Positions 1-9,019 of a DNA stretch of 64,000 nucleotides are shown here, one piece after another. The stretch's first letter is position 1; each line of letters begins with the position of its first letter. Source of the stretch: Paragemmobacter kunshanensis (GTDB taxonomy: Bacteria; Pseudomonadota; Alphaproteobacteria; Rhodobacterales; Rhodobacteraceae); the NCBI RefSeq assembly GCF_011059185.1, contig NZ_JAALFE010000003.1, positions 1 to 64,000 of the forward strand, read 5' to 3'. The notes under the pieces are model-generated. The model was not told the origin of the DNA. It did not search any database and saw only the letters and a list, made by a program, of their open reading frames with translations. The translations under genes were made by a program, and so were the position numbers.

Positions 1-15
1 CATCTGCGCTGAACA

Positions 16-534
16 TCAACGGCTTTCTGCGCCACCCCGAAAGAAAGGGCTTGCAAAATGTGCTGCGATTAGACGACCGTTCTTCGTGGTCCGCCCGGCA
101 TTGTGCCGCTCGCGCACCAGTTCCAGCGGCATGTAATGCTCGCCCGCATGCATGAAGCGGATGGCATTGGCCAGCGACCGCACGCCCGTCGTCTTCAGCA
201 CGATCCCCGAAGACCCGGCATTCATGATCTCGTCCAGCATCCGCGGCGTCGGGTTGCCCGTAATGATCGCCACCGGCTTGCCGCCATTCATCTTGATCGC
301 CCGCCGCAATCCGGCCACGCCATTCATCCCCGGCATGTTCAGATCCAGCAGCACCACGTCAAACGGCCCCTCCGCCGCGATGTGATCCACGGCCTCGTCC
401 AGCGTCTTTCCCGTCGTCACCGCCATGTCGGGGGCCGATGACAGATACATCGCGAAAACGTCCAGAACCATCTCATGGTCATCCGCAATCAGAATGCGAA
501 TCTTGTCTGCCCCGGCACCGCCAACAATGCTCAT
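16..534 (-). CDS. Response regulator, receiver domain only
   Basis: The protein has one CheY-like receiver domain (about residues 11-130 from this start), with the acidic pocket in ILIADDHE and the phospho-acceptor Asp in VVLLDLNMPG. Receivers of this type usually carry a LuxR-type HTH, but this frame stops about 35 residues after the receiver and shows no HTH. The ATG at 534 was chosen because AGAGG lies at good spacing upstream; a longer frame reaches 585. It is divergent from the oxidoreductase/hybrid kinase pair at 794-4000, whose HPt domain is a plausible phosphodonor (inference). Either a stand-alone receiver or a regulator truncated by a frameshift near the window edge. Confidence 0.75.
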   Translation of the reverse strand: MSIVGGAGADKIRILIADDHEMVLDVFAMYLSSAPDMAVTTGKTLDEAVDHIAAEGPFDVVLLDLNMPGMNGVAGLRRAIKMNGGKPVAIITGNPTPRMLDEIMNAGSSGIVLKTTGVRSLANAIRFMHAGEHYMPLELVRERHNAGRTTKNGRLIAAHFASPFFRGGAESR

Positions 535-673
535 CGGTCTGCCTCTTTCAAATCCATCGGTCTGGTTACGGCGGACCCTGTCCACCCCAATCTTTCCAAG
601 CAGGACAAACGTCCGGCCCGTGATGACAACAAGGATACCTGCTTAAATCCGCGTGGCAATTCCACGACAGCCA

Positions 674-717
674 ATTCCCGACTAAGTACATATGATAGCA
701 TACTTTAGGATGGGAAT
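674..717. promoter_or_regulatory. Extended dyad between divergent regulator and oxidoreductase genes
   Basis: An AT-rich imperfect palindrome: outer arms ATTCCC (674-679) and GGGAAT (712-717), inner arms CTAAGTA (682-688) and TACTTTAG (701-708), all nearly symmetric around 695. It lies in the intergenic space between the receiver gene (-) and the 794 gene (+), where an operator for either would sit. The binding protein is unknown. Confidence 0.35.
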
Positions 718-793
718 GCATCCGTAATTGGAATAGAGAAATCGGCCCCTTTTGCTATGGTCCGGCAATCCTTCCCGATTGCCGAGGTCATGA

Positions 794-1315
794 ATGCCCC
801 TTTCCCTTCCCCTCCGTCGCATCGCGGCACTTGCCGCCTTCGCGATCTGCGCGGCGATTCTTCCCGCCCGCGCCGAAATGGCCGCCCCCACGGGTGAGGT
901 GATCCTCACCGTCTCGGGCACCATCGCCGAAACCAACAGCCCCGAAGGCGCCGCCTTCGACATGGAGATGCTGCAGGCCCTTCCCGCCATCAGCTTCGAA
1001 ACCACCACGACCTGGACCGAAGGCCCCCACACCTTCGAAGGCGTGCCCCTGAAGACCCTGCTCGATGCCGTGGGCGCCGAGGGCGGCAAGATCACCGCCA
1101 CCGCGCTCAACAGCTACAGCGTCGACATCCCCCTCGACGCGGTCGAGGATGCCGCCCCGATCATCGCCTATCACATTGATGGCGAAACCTTCTCGCGCCG
1201 TGACAAGGGCCCGCTCTGGATTGTCTTTCCTTATGATTCCAGTGACAAATATCAGTCCGAACTGGTATACGGATGGAGCATCTGGCAGCTAGCCGGCCTG
1301 ACGATCTCGAACTGA
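794..1315 (+). CDS. Periplasmic molybdopterin-domain-like (oxidoreductase family) protein
   Basis: A 173-residue protein with a clear Sec signal peptide (residues 1-27, ending in PARA). The mature part resembles the small sulfite-oxidase-like molybdopterin-binding domain: LTVSGTI start, a TFEGVPLKTLLD segment and the terminal YGWSIWQL. The mature protein has no cysteine, so the thiolate that binds molybdenum in sulfite oxidases is missing and catalysis is doubtful. It lies 51 bases upstream of a membrane hybrid kinase and is probably co-transcribed, which suggests it is a periplasmic sensing partner for that kinase (inference). Confidence 0.7.
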   Translation: MPLSLPLRRIAALAAFAICAAILPARAEMAAPTGEVILTVSGTIAETNSPEGAAFDMEMLQALPAISFETTTTWTEGPHTFEGVPLKTLLDAVGAEGGKITATALNSYSVDIPLDAVEDAAPIIAYHIDGETFSRRDKGPLWIVFPYDSSDKYQSELVYGWSIWQLAGLTISN

Positions 1316-1366
1316 TCCTTCGCCCTGCGCCCGGCCCGGGCGCGGGGCACCCCGCCGGAACCCGTG

Positions 1367-4000
1367 ATGAGCCAGTTTTTCGATGAAGCCCTGAAGGAAA
1401 GCCGTCTCGAACGCGCCGCGGTGCGCGTGCGGCACCTGATTCTGGGCATCACCTTCATGGCGACACTGGCCGCCATGGGCTATGTCTTCCTCAAGATCGA
1501 CCGCGAACTCGACCGGTCCTCCTCGGTCGATTCCGACAATGTCACCTGGACCATGGCCCAGGTCGAGGTCGATACGCTAAAGCTCCAGCGCGCCGTCATC
1601 ACCGCGACCGAGGATCCCACCGATCCCGAACGTCTCGATGATCTGCGCCTCGCCTTCGATATCTTCTACAGCCGCTTCAACATCCTGTCGCGCTCCGACA
1701 GGCTGGCCGGCCTGCCGATCAACGAATCCCTGCGCGATGCGCTCTGGTCCGACGGGGCCTTCTTCGAACGCATCACCCCGGTGATCGATTCCGATGACGC
1801 CACCCTTGCCGCGGCCCTTCCCGCCCTGCGCACGGAAATGACCTCCGTCGCCGATACCGTGCGCGCCAATGTCGTCTCCTCGCTGCAGGCGCTCATGGAA
1901 AACGGCGATCGACGCCGGGGCGAATTGCGCCGCTCGCTGCAGGTCTTTGCCGCCGCCTCGCTGGGCCTGCTCGGGTTGATGGCGGGGCTGTCGCTTGTCA
2001 TCATCCAGCAGAACCGCGCGCAAAGCCGCCGCGCCGAAACCACCGAACGCGCCGTCCACAACCTGCGTGCCACCATCGAAAGCTCGCTCGATGCCCTCGT
2101 GATCACCGATGTCCAGGGCCGCATCACCGATTGCAACGGCGCGGCCGAGGCGCTCTTCGGGCGCGACCGTTCCACCTGCCGCGACTTCCGCATCGCCGAC
2201 CTTCTGTTCAAGGAAGGCGAGGATGACCCCTTCGATCTGCTGCACAAGGCCCTGCGCGGCGATATCGACGATCTGGAAGATGGCCGCCTGCAGATGACGG
2301 GCCGCCGCGCCAACGGCATCGAAGTCCCGGTCGAGGTCGCCATGACCAAGGCCAAGGGCGCCAGCGGCGCCCCCATGTTCATCGCCTTCATCCGCGACAT
2401 TTCCGAACGTATCGAACGCGAGGAAAGCCTGCGCAAGGCCCGGAACGAGGCGCTCAAGGGCGAAGAGGCGAAATCGCGCTTCCTCGCCGTGATGAGCCAT
2501 GAGATGCGCACGCCCCTGAACGGCCTGATCGCGGCAACCGAACTGCTCCAGACCTCGACCGATCTCGATCAGCGGCAAAGCTGGCTGTCCGAGATTGTCC
2601 TGTCCTGCGGCTGGGCTGCGCTCGATCAGGTCAACAACGTGCTGGAACTGACGCGCCTCGGCTCCGACAAATCCGACAGCTATCAGGTCTCCGATTTCTC
2701 GCCTGTCCAGGTCGTCCGCGATCTGGTTCTGCAGAACCAGCCCCATGCCGCCAAGCGGGGCAACCAGCTTCGCTTCGACGAACCCGCCGATCCGCTGCCG
2801 CGCGTCACCGCCCCGCGCCAGTTGTTCCTGCGCGTCCTCTACAACCTTGTCGGCAACGCCATCAAATTCACCGATGCCGGGGCCGTCATCCTGCGCCTGC
2901 AGGCCGATACCATCGACTCCGGCCAGAAACTCCACCTCCGGATCGAGGTGTCGGATACCGGCATCGGCATCGCGGAACAGGATCTCGAACGGATATTCCA
3001 TAACTTCGAAACGCTCGATGCCTCCTATGCGCGCATGCGCGAAGGCACGGGCCTTGGCCTTGGCATCGCCAAGCTTTCGGCCGAAGCGATGGGGGGCTCG
3101 ATCCACGTCCGCTCCGAACTGGGCAAGGGCAGCACCTTCACCCTCGACGTCACCCTTCCCGTCGCGGCGGATGCGCGCCAGCCCGCCGGCGCCACCACCG
3201 CCGACCCGAGGGACGAGTCGCAGCCCCTGAATATCCTCGTGGTCGAGGACAACCCGATCAACAGCCTGCTGCTGACGGAAATGCTGCGCCTGCGCGGGCA
3301 TACGGTCACCAATGCCGTGGATGGGATCGAAGCGGTCGAAAAGACCGCCGACACCGCCTTTGACATGATCCTTACCGATATCTCCATGCCCCGCATGGAC
3401 GGGATCGAGGCGACCCGCATCATCCGCAGCCAGGGCGCCTGCCGCGACGTTCCCATCATCGGCGTCACCGCCAATGCCAGCCCCGACAAGATGCCCGAAT
3501 TCCTCGGTGCCGGGATGACCGATGTCCTGGTCAAGCCCGTCACCCGCAACGCCCTGATGGCGATCATCGCCAATTACGCGCGCGGCGCGGCCCGGGTTCG
3601 CCCCGTCGCCCCGCCGACGCTGGTTCCCGAAATCCCGATCCTCAACACGCAGGTCTTCCGCGAAACCATCGAAGAGATGGGCCGCGATTTCGTCGAACGC
3701 ATCGCCGAGAAACTGCTTCAGGAAACCGAGGTGCTTCTCGTCGAACTCTCCGATCTCGCAGGCAAGGGGGCTTATGACGAAGCCGCCCGCGCCGCGCACA
3801 AGACGGCGGGCGCCGCCGCCTCCATCGGCCTGTCCGGCCTGCATGGCGCGCTTGCGCGCTATGAACAGGCCGCCCTCGCCGCCGATGCCGCTGGCACGAC
3901 AGCGGCCCTCGCCTCGGCCCGGTCGATCCTGCCGCGCACGGTTCTGGAACTGCGCGACGGCGGGCTTTCCCTCGCCCTGACGCGCGCCGCCGCGCAATAG
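1367..4000 (+). CDS. Membrane-bound hybrid histidine kinase (PAS-HisKA-HATPase-REC-HPt)
   Basis: The order of domains is: TM1 (about 25-43), a periplasmic sensor region of about 150 residues, TM2 (about 196-215), PAS (about 240-345), HisKA with the phospho-His in MSHEMRTPLNG (about H378), HATPase with N box (NLVGNAIKFTD), G1 (SDTGIGI) and G2 (GTGLGLGI), a receiver with Asp in ILTDISMP (about D671), and a C-terminal HPt with His in AHKTAGAAA (about H811). All catalytic residues are visible, so a full His-Asp-His relay is possible. The ATG at 1367 follows a GTG at 1364; either could start. Likely partner of the receiver protein at 16-534 and of the periplasmic protein just upstream. Nothing in the sequence ties it directly to flagella. 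Confidence 0.9.
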   Translation: MSQFFDEALKESRLERAAVRVRHLILGITFMATLAAMGYVFLKIDRELDRSSSVDSDNVTWTMAQVEVDTLKLQRAVITATEDPTDPERLDDLRLAFDIFYSRFNILSRSDRLAGLPINESLRDALWSDGAFFERITPVIDSDDATLAAALPALRTEMTSVADTVRANVVSSLQALMENGDRRRGELRRSLQVFAAASLGLLGLMAGLSLVIIQQNRAQSRRAETTERAVHNLRATIESSLDALVITDVQGRITDCNGAAEALFGRDRSTCRDFRIADLLFKEGEDDPFDLLHKALRGDIDDLEDGRLQMTGRRANGIEVPVEVAMTKAKGASGAPMFIAFIRDISERIEREESLRKARNEALKGEEAKSRFLAVMSHEMRTPLNGLIAATELLQTSTDLDQRQSWLSEIVLSCGWAALDQVNNVLELTRLGSDKSDSYQVSDFSPVQVVRDLVLQNQPHAAKRGNQLRFDEPADPLPRVTAPRQLFLRVLYNLVGNAIKFTDAGAVILRLQADTIDSGQKLHLRIEVSDTGIGIAEQDLERIFHNFETLDASYARMREGTGLGLGIAKLSAEAMGGSIHVRSELGKGSTFTLDVTLPVAADARQPAGATTADPRDESQPLNILVVEDNPINSLLLTEMLRLRGHTVTNAVDGIEAVEKTADTAFDMILTDISMPRMDGIEATRIIRSQGACRDVPIIGVTANASPDKMPEFLGAGMTDVLVKPVTRNALMAIIANYARGAARVRPVAPPTLVPEIPILNTQVFRETIEEMGRDFVERIAEKLLQETEVLLVELSDLAGKGAYDEAARAAHKTAGAAASIGLSGLHGALARYEQAALAADAAGTTAALASARSILPRTVLELRDGGLSLALTRAAAQ

Positions 4001-4009
4001 CCCGCGCGC

Positions 4010-5113
4010 TCAGCCCGCGCTGTCATCGCCCCCCATCGCCGCGAATTGCGCCGACAGGTCCACGGTGATCGGGGCCGCCTTGGCCGCCTTCGCGCGCTTC
4101 GCCTTGCCACCCGCCCCGGCCACCGGATCCGGCACCGGCGCGGCCACGGCCGCAGGCCCCTCTCCCATCTCCGCGAACTGGGCGGCAAGGTCGATGCCGG
4201 CAGGCGCGGCGGCGGGTGGCACCGCCTCTGCAGGCCCATCCCCCAGCGCACCCAACACATCGAACGAGGCCGCCAGATCCATCGCCGCCGCCTTGCCGCG
4301 CCGCGCCTTGGCGGGCTGGGGCATGGTCGGTGGCGCATCCTCTTCCGGCGTCGCAGGGGTGATGGACACCACCTCTTCGCCGAGTGAGGCCAGCATGGCC
4401 GCCATCTCGGCAGGCAGGGCAGGGGGGCCGGGCGGGGCAGGATCATCCGGCACCGGCCCCAGCGCCCCCAGCGCCGCGAAGGATGCCGAAAGGTCAATCG
4501 CCCCCGCGCTCTGGCTGGCCGCGCCGCCCTCTGCCGCACCCTCTATCACGCCCTCTTCCTCAGCCGCCAGCCCCCCATCGGGCATCACCTCGGCCCAGTC
4601 CGCCGCATCCGCCCCCTCGGGCACGGCCAGTTGCGCCGCCACATCGCCCCAGTCCAGCGCGGCAAAGGCCGCAGCCACATCGGGCAGGGCAGGGGGCTCT
4701 TCGCCTGCCGCCTCTGGCAGCGCGTCGGGCGCCGCCTCCGGCGCGATCTCGGGCTCCGGCTCTGGCGTGTCCATCAGCATCCGGGCCACATCGTCCAGGT
4801 TGATCGACATCATCACCCCCTTCGACAGGGGCTTGGGCGCGGGCGGCGGGGGCGGCGGTTCCGGCTCGGGCAGGATCGGCTCGGGGGGAAGCTCTACCAC
4901 CGGCAAGGCGGCAGGCAGGGGCGGGGCCTCCATCGCCTTGCGGATCAGGCTGATCCGCGCCGCCAGCAGCGCCCGCCGCCGCAACCCGGGCGGCTCCGCC
5001 GCGTGAAAGACGGCCAGCCGCGCCGCGCCCTCATCCGGCGACAGCCGCGCCACGGCCTTCACCAGCGCCCGGCTCAGGCTGCGCAGCGCCGGTCGCTTCC
5101 TGTCCGACGCCAT
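4010..5113 (-). CDS. Acidic Pro/Ala-rich protein with repeated DLxAxF motif
   Basis: No family is recognised. The start at 5113 is supported by GGAGG six bases upstream; a GTG at 5164 gives a longer frame. The 367-residue product has a basic helical N terminus (1-65), a proline/glutamate tract (70-95), and then six copies of a short motif of the form [IMV]D[LV][AS]A[SQ]F with a following hydrophobic and Gly: near residues 145, 157, 207, 279, 308 and 352. The later copies are the most regular (IDLSASF, MDLAASF, IDLAAQF, VDLSAQF) and are separated by acidic or Ala/Pro linkers. No signal peptide or membrane segment is seen. The gene is head-to-head with flgB and appears to share a sigma-54 promoter region with it, which suggests a role in the flagellar regulon as a multivalent linear-motif protein (inference). 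Confidence 0.75.
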   Translation of the reverse strand: MASDRKRPALRSLSRALVKAVARLSPDEGAARLAVFHAAEPPGLRRRALLAARISLIRKAMEAPPLPAALPVVELPPEPILPEPEPPPPPPAPKPLSKGVMMSINLDDVARMLMDTPEPEPEIAPEAAPDALPEAAGEEPPALPDVAAAFAALDWGDVAAQLAVPEGADAADWAEVMPDGGLAAEEEGVIEGAAEGGAASQSAGAIDLSASFAALGALGPVPDDPAPPGPPALPAEMAAMLASLGEEVVSITPATPEEDAPPTMPQPAKARRGKAAAMDLAASFDVLGALGDGPAEAVPPAAAPAGIDLAAQFAEMGEGPAAVAAPVPDPVAGAGGKAKRAKAAKAAPITVDLSAQFAAMGGDDSAG

Positions 5114-5158
5114 CGCTTCCTCCGCCTCTGCGATCTCTTCCACGTCCGCCCCACCACT

Positions 5159-5174
5159 TGGCACGCCCCTTGCA
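5159..5174 (+). promoter_or_regulatory. Sigma-54 promoter of flgBCDEF
   Basis: TGGCAC-GCCCC-TTGCA, a perfect match to the -24/-12 consensus. Transcription would start near 5186, leaving a short leader before the flgB ATG at 5226. Confidence 0.88.
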
Positions 5175-5186
5175 AGCCCCGCGCCT
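5171..5186 (-). promoter_or_regulatory. Possible divergent sigma-54 promoter for the DLxAxF-repeat gene
   Basis: Read on the minus strand: AGGCGC-GGGGC-TTGCA. The -12 element is good and the -24 keeps the GG core. It shares the central TTGCAA with the flgB promoter. The start near 5160 would leave about 47 bases before the ATG at 5113. Confidence 0.45.
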
Positions 5187-5225
5187 GAAAGCCGGCTCTC
5201 CCGGCAGAACCGAGGATCAAGGACA

Positions 5226-5609
5226 ATGACGGTCAGCTTCGCGGATTCGATAGGCCTGCACGCTCAATCCCTGATGTTGCGCGAAAAGCGGGGCGAAATC
5301 CTCGCCTCCAACATCGCCAATGCCGCCACCCCCAATTTCAAGGCGCGCGACTTCGATTTCGAAGGCGAACTCGCCCGCGCCACCGGCGGCGGCGCGCTGG
5401 CCGTCACCGCGCAGGCCCATCTCGCGGGCGGGCTGGCCGAAGGCAATCTCGGCTACCGCGTGCCGCTCAACGCCTCGATGGATGGCAACACTGTCGAACT
5501 TCCCGTCGAACAGATGGAATTCGCCGAAAACACCCTGCGCTACCAGACCAGCCTGCAACTCCTGAACCGCCGCATTTCCGGTCTGATGACCGCCATCAAG
5601 GGGGAATGA
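5226..5609 (+). CDS. flgB: FlgB, proximal rod protein
   Basis: A 127-residue rod subunit with the typical N-terminal rod/hook motif ([20 protein letters not shown], residues 26-45) and an amphipathic C-terminal helix ending in the conserved [11 protein letters not shown]. Length is normal for FlgB. AAGGA precedes the ATG. First gene of flgBCDEF, directly downstream of a consensus sigma-54 promoter. FlgB forms the base of the periplasmic rod, next to FliE and the MS ring. Confidence 0.95.
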   Translation: MTVSFADSIGLHAQSLMLREKRGEILASNIANAATPNFKARDFDFEGELARATGGGALAVTAQAHLAGGLAEGNLGYRVPLNASMDGNTVELPVEQMEFAENTLRYQTSLQLLNRRISGLMTAIKGE

Positions 5610-5611
5610 CG

Positions 5612-6022
5612 ATGTCCGATATCCGCAATGTCTTTGATGTCGGCGCGCGCGCCATGTCGGCGCAGATGGTGCGCATGAACACCGTCGCCTCCAACCTCGC
5701 CAATGCCAGCACTGTGGCCAGCAAGCCCGAAGATGCCTTCCGCGCCCTGCGCCCGGTCTTCGCCACCGAATTCGCCCGCGCGCAGGAAGGGCTGTCCACC
5801 GCCACCGTCGAAAGCGTCGTCATGCTGGATCGCCAGCCGGAAAAGCAGTTCCGCCCCGATCACCCCGCCGCCGATGCCCAGGGCTTCGTCTATGCCGCTG
5901 CCGTCAACACCGAAGAAGAGATGGTCGAAATGGTCGAGGCCAGCCGCCAATACCAGAACACGCTCGAAACCATGACAACCCTGCGCGCCCTGATGGCACG
6001 AACCGTGCAGATGGGCCAGTAA
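5612..6022 (+). CDS. flgC: FlgC, proximal rod protein
   Basis: A rod protein of 136 residues with the VASNLANASTVASKPEDAFRA-type N-terminal motif region and the conserved C-terminal helix (VEMVEASRQYQNTLETM). Two ATGs compete: 5606, overlapping the flgB stop, and 5612, which has GGGGGA at better spacing; 5612 was taken. Co-transcribed with flgB. Forms the rod segment above FlgB. Confidence 0.94.
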   Translation: MSDIRNVFDVGARAMSAQMVRMNTVASNLANASTVASKPEDAFRALRPVFATEFARAQEGLSTATVESVVMLDRQPEKQFRPDHPAADAQGFVYAAAVNTEEEMVEMVEASRQYQNTLETMTTLRALMARTVQMGQ

Positions 6023-6093
6023 CGCCCGTCCCGTAACCCCCCGCTGGCTGCCCGGCAGACAGGCCATCCCGACCGCGCCCCGAAAGGACCGCC

Positions 6094-6783
6094 ATGATCA
6101 CCTTCAACACCACCACCGGCGCCCCCGTCACCTCCGGAACCTCGGGCAGCAGCGCCGCCACCGCCATGACGAACTCCACCAGCGCGGCCCTCGGCCAGCA
6201 GGATTTCCTCACCCTCATGCTTGCCCAGCTCAAGAACCAGGATCCGCTGCAACCGATGGAGAACGGCGAATTCCTGGCCCAGCTTGCGCAATTCTCCACC
6301 GTCGGCGGCATCGAAAAGGTCAATGACACCCTCGCCAGCCTGGGCGAGGGGATGCGCGATTTCCGCATCGCCACCGCCGCCAACCTTCTGGGGCATGAGG
6401 TGCTGGTCCCCGGCAACATCGCCCGCGCCGGGGCCGATGGCACGATCAATGGCGTCGTCGACCTGCCCGATGCGGCAAGCTCCGTCACCGTCAGCTATTC
6501 CGATGCCACCACCGGCGCGCTTCTGCATACCGAAAGCTATGCCGCGCAATCGGCAGGCCTGATGGGCTTCTCCTGGTCCGACCTGCCGCAGGCCATGGTC
6601 GAAAACCGCAGCCCCGTCCGCGTCACCGTTTCCGCGACCACCGACAAGGGCACCGCCCCCGTCGGCCCCTCGGTCTTTGCCAAGGTGCTGTCCGCCCGCA
6701 ACGGCGCGGATGGCAGCGACCTGACCCTTCAGGTCGAAGATTACGGCGCCCTCAACGCCCTCGAAGTCGAAGCCTTCCGCTGA
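6094..6783 (+). CDS. flgD: FlgD, hook cap / hook assembly scaffold
   Basis: A 229-residue protein with the FlgD N-terminal signature (GQQDFLTLMLAQLKNQDPLQP, about residues 41-61) and the following NGEFLAQLAQFSTVGGIEK, then a beta-rich FlgD Ig-like/Tudor part. AAGGA lies before the ATG. FlgD caps the growing hook and is removed when FlgK arrives. Lies between flgC and flgE as expected. Confidence 0.94.
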   Translation: MITFNTTTGAPVTSGTSGSSAATAMTNSTSAALGQQDFLTLMLAQLKNQDPLQPMENGEFLAQLAQFSTVGGIEKVNDTLASLGEGMRDFRIATAANLLGHEVLVPGNIARAGADGTINGVVDLPDAASSVTVSYSDATTGALLHTESYAAQSAGLMGFSWSDLPQAMVENRSPVRVTVSATTDKGTAPVGPSVFAKVLSARNGADGSDLTLQVEDYGALNALEVEAFR

Positions 6784-6824
6784 TCCGCCCTTTCGTCCGA
6801 CACTCCAGATCAAGGACCCCCCGC

Positions 6825-8105
6825 ATGTCGATGAGCACCGCCCTGTCCGGCCTGATGGCTGCCCAGACCGAAATCTCCGCCACCTCGCACAACATCGCCA
6901 ATGTCGGCACCGTGGGCTTCCGCTCCAGCCGCGTCGAATTCGCCGATGTCTTCTCCTCCTCGCCCTTCTCCAGCCAGCGCACCGCCGTCGGCTCGGGCGT
7001 GCAGGTCCAGCGCGTCGCGCAGGATTTCACGCAAGGCAACGTCGTCACCACCGGCAACCTTCTGGACATCGCGATCGAAGGGCAGGGCTTCTTTGCCATC
7101 CAGACCCCGTCCGATGCCAATACCCTGCCCGGCGAAACCCGTTTCAGCCGCTCGGGCGCCTTCACCATGGATGCCACCGGCAATGTCGTGAACGCCTCGG
7201 GCGAGGCGCTGCTCTCCTGGCCGGTCGGGCTGGACGGCCTGCCGCTCACCAACGAACTGTCGCAGGCTATCCCCCTGACCATCCCGCTGGAAATGGGCAC
7301 GCCCGTCGCCTCGTCGGAACTGGCGCTTCAGGTCCGGCTCCCCTCGGATGACGGGATGCTCGGCCAGCAGGATGCCGTGCCACCGACCAATGCCTTCGAT
7401 CCCGCCGATCCCACCTCCTGGGCCACGCGGACGCCCGTGCCGCTCTTCGGCCCCGCAGGCACCCCGGTCGAGGCCGAGGCCTATTTCATCAAGATCTCCG
7501 GTCCCGATGCCGTCACCACCGACACGGTCTACGAACTGCGCCTCTTCGTCGATGGCGCGGAACTCCCGCCCACCGATCCGCTTCTGCCGCCCCGCGTCAC
7601 CTTCGACGCGGCCGGAGAGATCAGCGCCGGCGGCACCATCGGCTTCGGCCCCGCGGGCCCCGGCGCGCTGGCCGTGGATCTGACCGGCTCCGAACTTTCC
7701 ACCAGCCCCTTCGCCGTCCAAAGCGCCAGCCACAACGGCGCGGCGGCGGGCGGACTGACCAACCTCGAACTCGATGGCTCGGGCGCGGTCTGGGCGACCT
7801 ATGGCACCTCGGGCCGCATGGCGATGGGCCAGATCGTGCTGGCCAACTTCACCAATCCCGGCGGGCTCAAGGTCCAGGGCAAGGCCACCTTCGCCGCCAC
7901 CTCCGAATCCGGCGCCCCCATCGTGGGCACGCCCGGCACCTCGGGCTTCGGCCTCTTGCGGGCGGGCGCGCTGGAACGCTCCAACGTCGAACTGACCGAG
8001 GAACTGGTGAACCTGATCTCGGCCCAGCGCAACTATCAGGCCTCTGCCAAGGCGATGGAAACCTCCACCTCGCTGATGCAGACGATCATGAACATCCGCA
8101 GCTGA
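6825..8105 (+). CDS. flgE: FlgE, hook protein
   Basis: A 426-residue hook subunit: N-terminal MSTALSGLMAAQTEISATSHN followed by IANVGTVGFRSSRVEF, the VVTTGNLLDIAIEGQGFF motif shared with FlgF/FlgG, and the C-terminal helix ELVNLISAQRNYQASAKAMET. Length is normal for a FlgE. AAGGA precedes the start. Monomers polymerise into the curved hook linking rod and filament. Confidence 0.95.
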   Translation: MSMSTALSGLMAAQTEISATSHNIANVGTVGFRSSRVEFADVFSSSPFSSQRTAVGSGVQVQRVAQDFTQGNVVTTGNLLDIAIEGQGFFAIQTPSDANTLPGETRFSRSGAFTMDATGNVVNASGEALLSWPVGLDGLPLTNELSQAIPLTIPLEMGTPVASSELALQVRLPSDDGMLGQQDAVPPTNAFDPADPTSWATRTPVPLFGPAGTPVEAEAYFIKISGPDAVTTDTVYELRLFVDGAELPPTDPLLPPRVTFDAAGEISAGGTIGFGPAGPGALAVDLTGSELSTSPFAVQSASHNGAAAGGLTNLELDGSGAVWATYGTSGRMAMGQIVLANFTNPGGLKVQGKATFAATSESGAPIVGTPGTSGFGLLRAGALERSNVELTEELVNLISAQRNYQASAKAMETSTSLMQTIMNIRS

Positions 8106-8154
8106 TCCCACCCCGCGCGCAGGCCCCGGAACAGGCTGAAAGGACAAGGCCCAG

Positions 8155-8922
8155 ATGGACAAGCTGATCCATACCGCCCTCAACAGCATCGCCCAGATCC
8201 GGGGCGCGCAGATCGCCAATGCGCAGAACCTCGCCAACCAGACGGTGCCGGGGTTCCGCCGCGACATCATGCCCGAAGGCCAGGCCTTCGTTCTGGAAGA
8301 CCAGGGCGTGCTGCAATCCCGCGCCTTCCAGATCCCGGAGGAACACGCCGCCTTCTCAGATATCGCGGGCTTCATCAACCAGACCGGCGAACCGCTCGAT
8401 CTGGCGCTGGCTGACAAGGGCTGGTTCTACGTCCAGCCCGATGAAGGCGGCGGTGGCCCCGCGCTTACCCGGCGGGGCGACATGCGCGTCACCGCCGAAG
8501 GCGCGCTGGTCAATGGCGCGGGCGAGGCGGTGCTGAACCAGCAGTTGCAGCCGATCACCCTGCCGCCGTTCCGGTCGATCATGGTCAACGAACTCGGCGC
8601 GATCACCATCGAACCCATCGGCGGCGCGCCGGGCGAACGGGTGCAGGTCGCCACCCTCGCCACCACGCGCGGCGACGGGCTGACGCTGATCAAGGGCCTT
8701 GATGGCCAGATCCGCCCGCCCCCCGGCACCGCCCTTCCCGCGCCCGATCAGGGATCCAAGGTCGTGCAGGGCGCGCTTGAAGGCTCCAACGTCAACGCGA
8801 CCGAGGAACTGATCTCCTCCATCGAACTGCAACGCAGCTTCGAGCTGAACATCCGCATGATCTCCACCGCGAAAGAGATCGACGAAGCGGGCTCCCGCCT
8901 GCTGCGGATGCCTGAATCCTGA
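8155..8922 (+). CDS. flgF: FlgF, proximal/middle rod protein
   Basis: A 255-residue rod protein with LIHTALNSIAQIRGAQIANAQNL-type N terminus (divergent from the strict ANNLAN form), the LDLALADKGWFYVQ motif, and the C-terminal NATEELISSIELQRSFELNIRMI helix. AAGGA upstream. Last gene of the flgB operon before a new sigma-54 promoter in front of flgG. Confidence 0.93.
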   Translation: MDKLIHTALNSIAQIRGAQIANAQNLANQTVPGFRRDIMPEGQAFVLEDQGVLQSRAFQIPEEHAAFSDIAGFINQTGEPLDLALADKGWFYVQPDEGGGGPALTRRGDMRVTAEGALVNGAGEAVLNQQLQPITLPPFRSIMVNELGAITIEPIGGAPGERVQVATLATTRGDGLTLIKGLDGQIRPPPGTALPAPDQGSKVVQGALEGSNVNATEELISSIELQRSFELNIRMISTAKEIDEAGSRLLRMPES

Positions 8923-8966
8923 TTTTCTCGCCCCGCGCCGCATCGGCGCGGCCCCCGGCACCGGTC

Positions 8967-8982
8967 TGGCACGGGCCTTGCA
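8967..8982 (+). promoter_or_regulatory. Sigma-54 promoter of flgGHIJKL
   Basis: TGGCAC-GGGCC-TTGCA, a consensus -24/-12 pair 38 bases upstream of the flgG ATG. It shows that flgG-flgL is its own transcription unit. Confidence 0.88.
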
Positions 8983-9019
8983 CAATCCTCGGTGACAGAC
9001 ACGCTGATAGGTGCCCCCG

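Noticed and set aside
753-761. TGCTATGGT as an extended -10 promoter for the 794 gene
   Set aside because: No -35 element at a usable distance; single weak element only.
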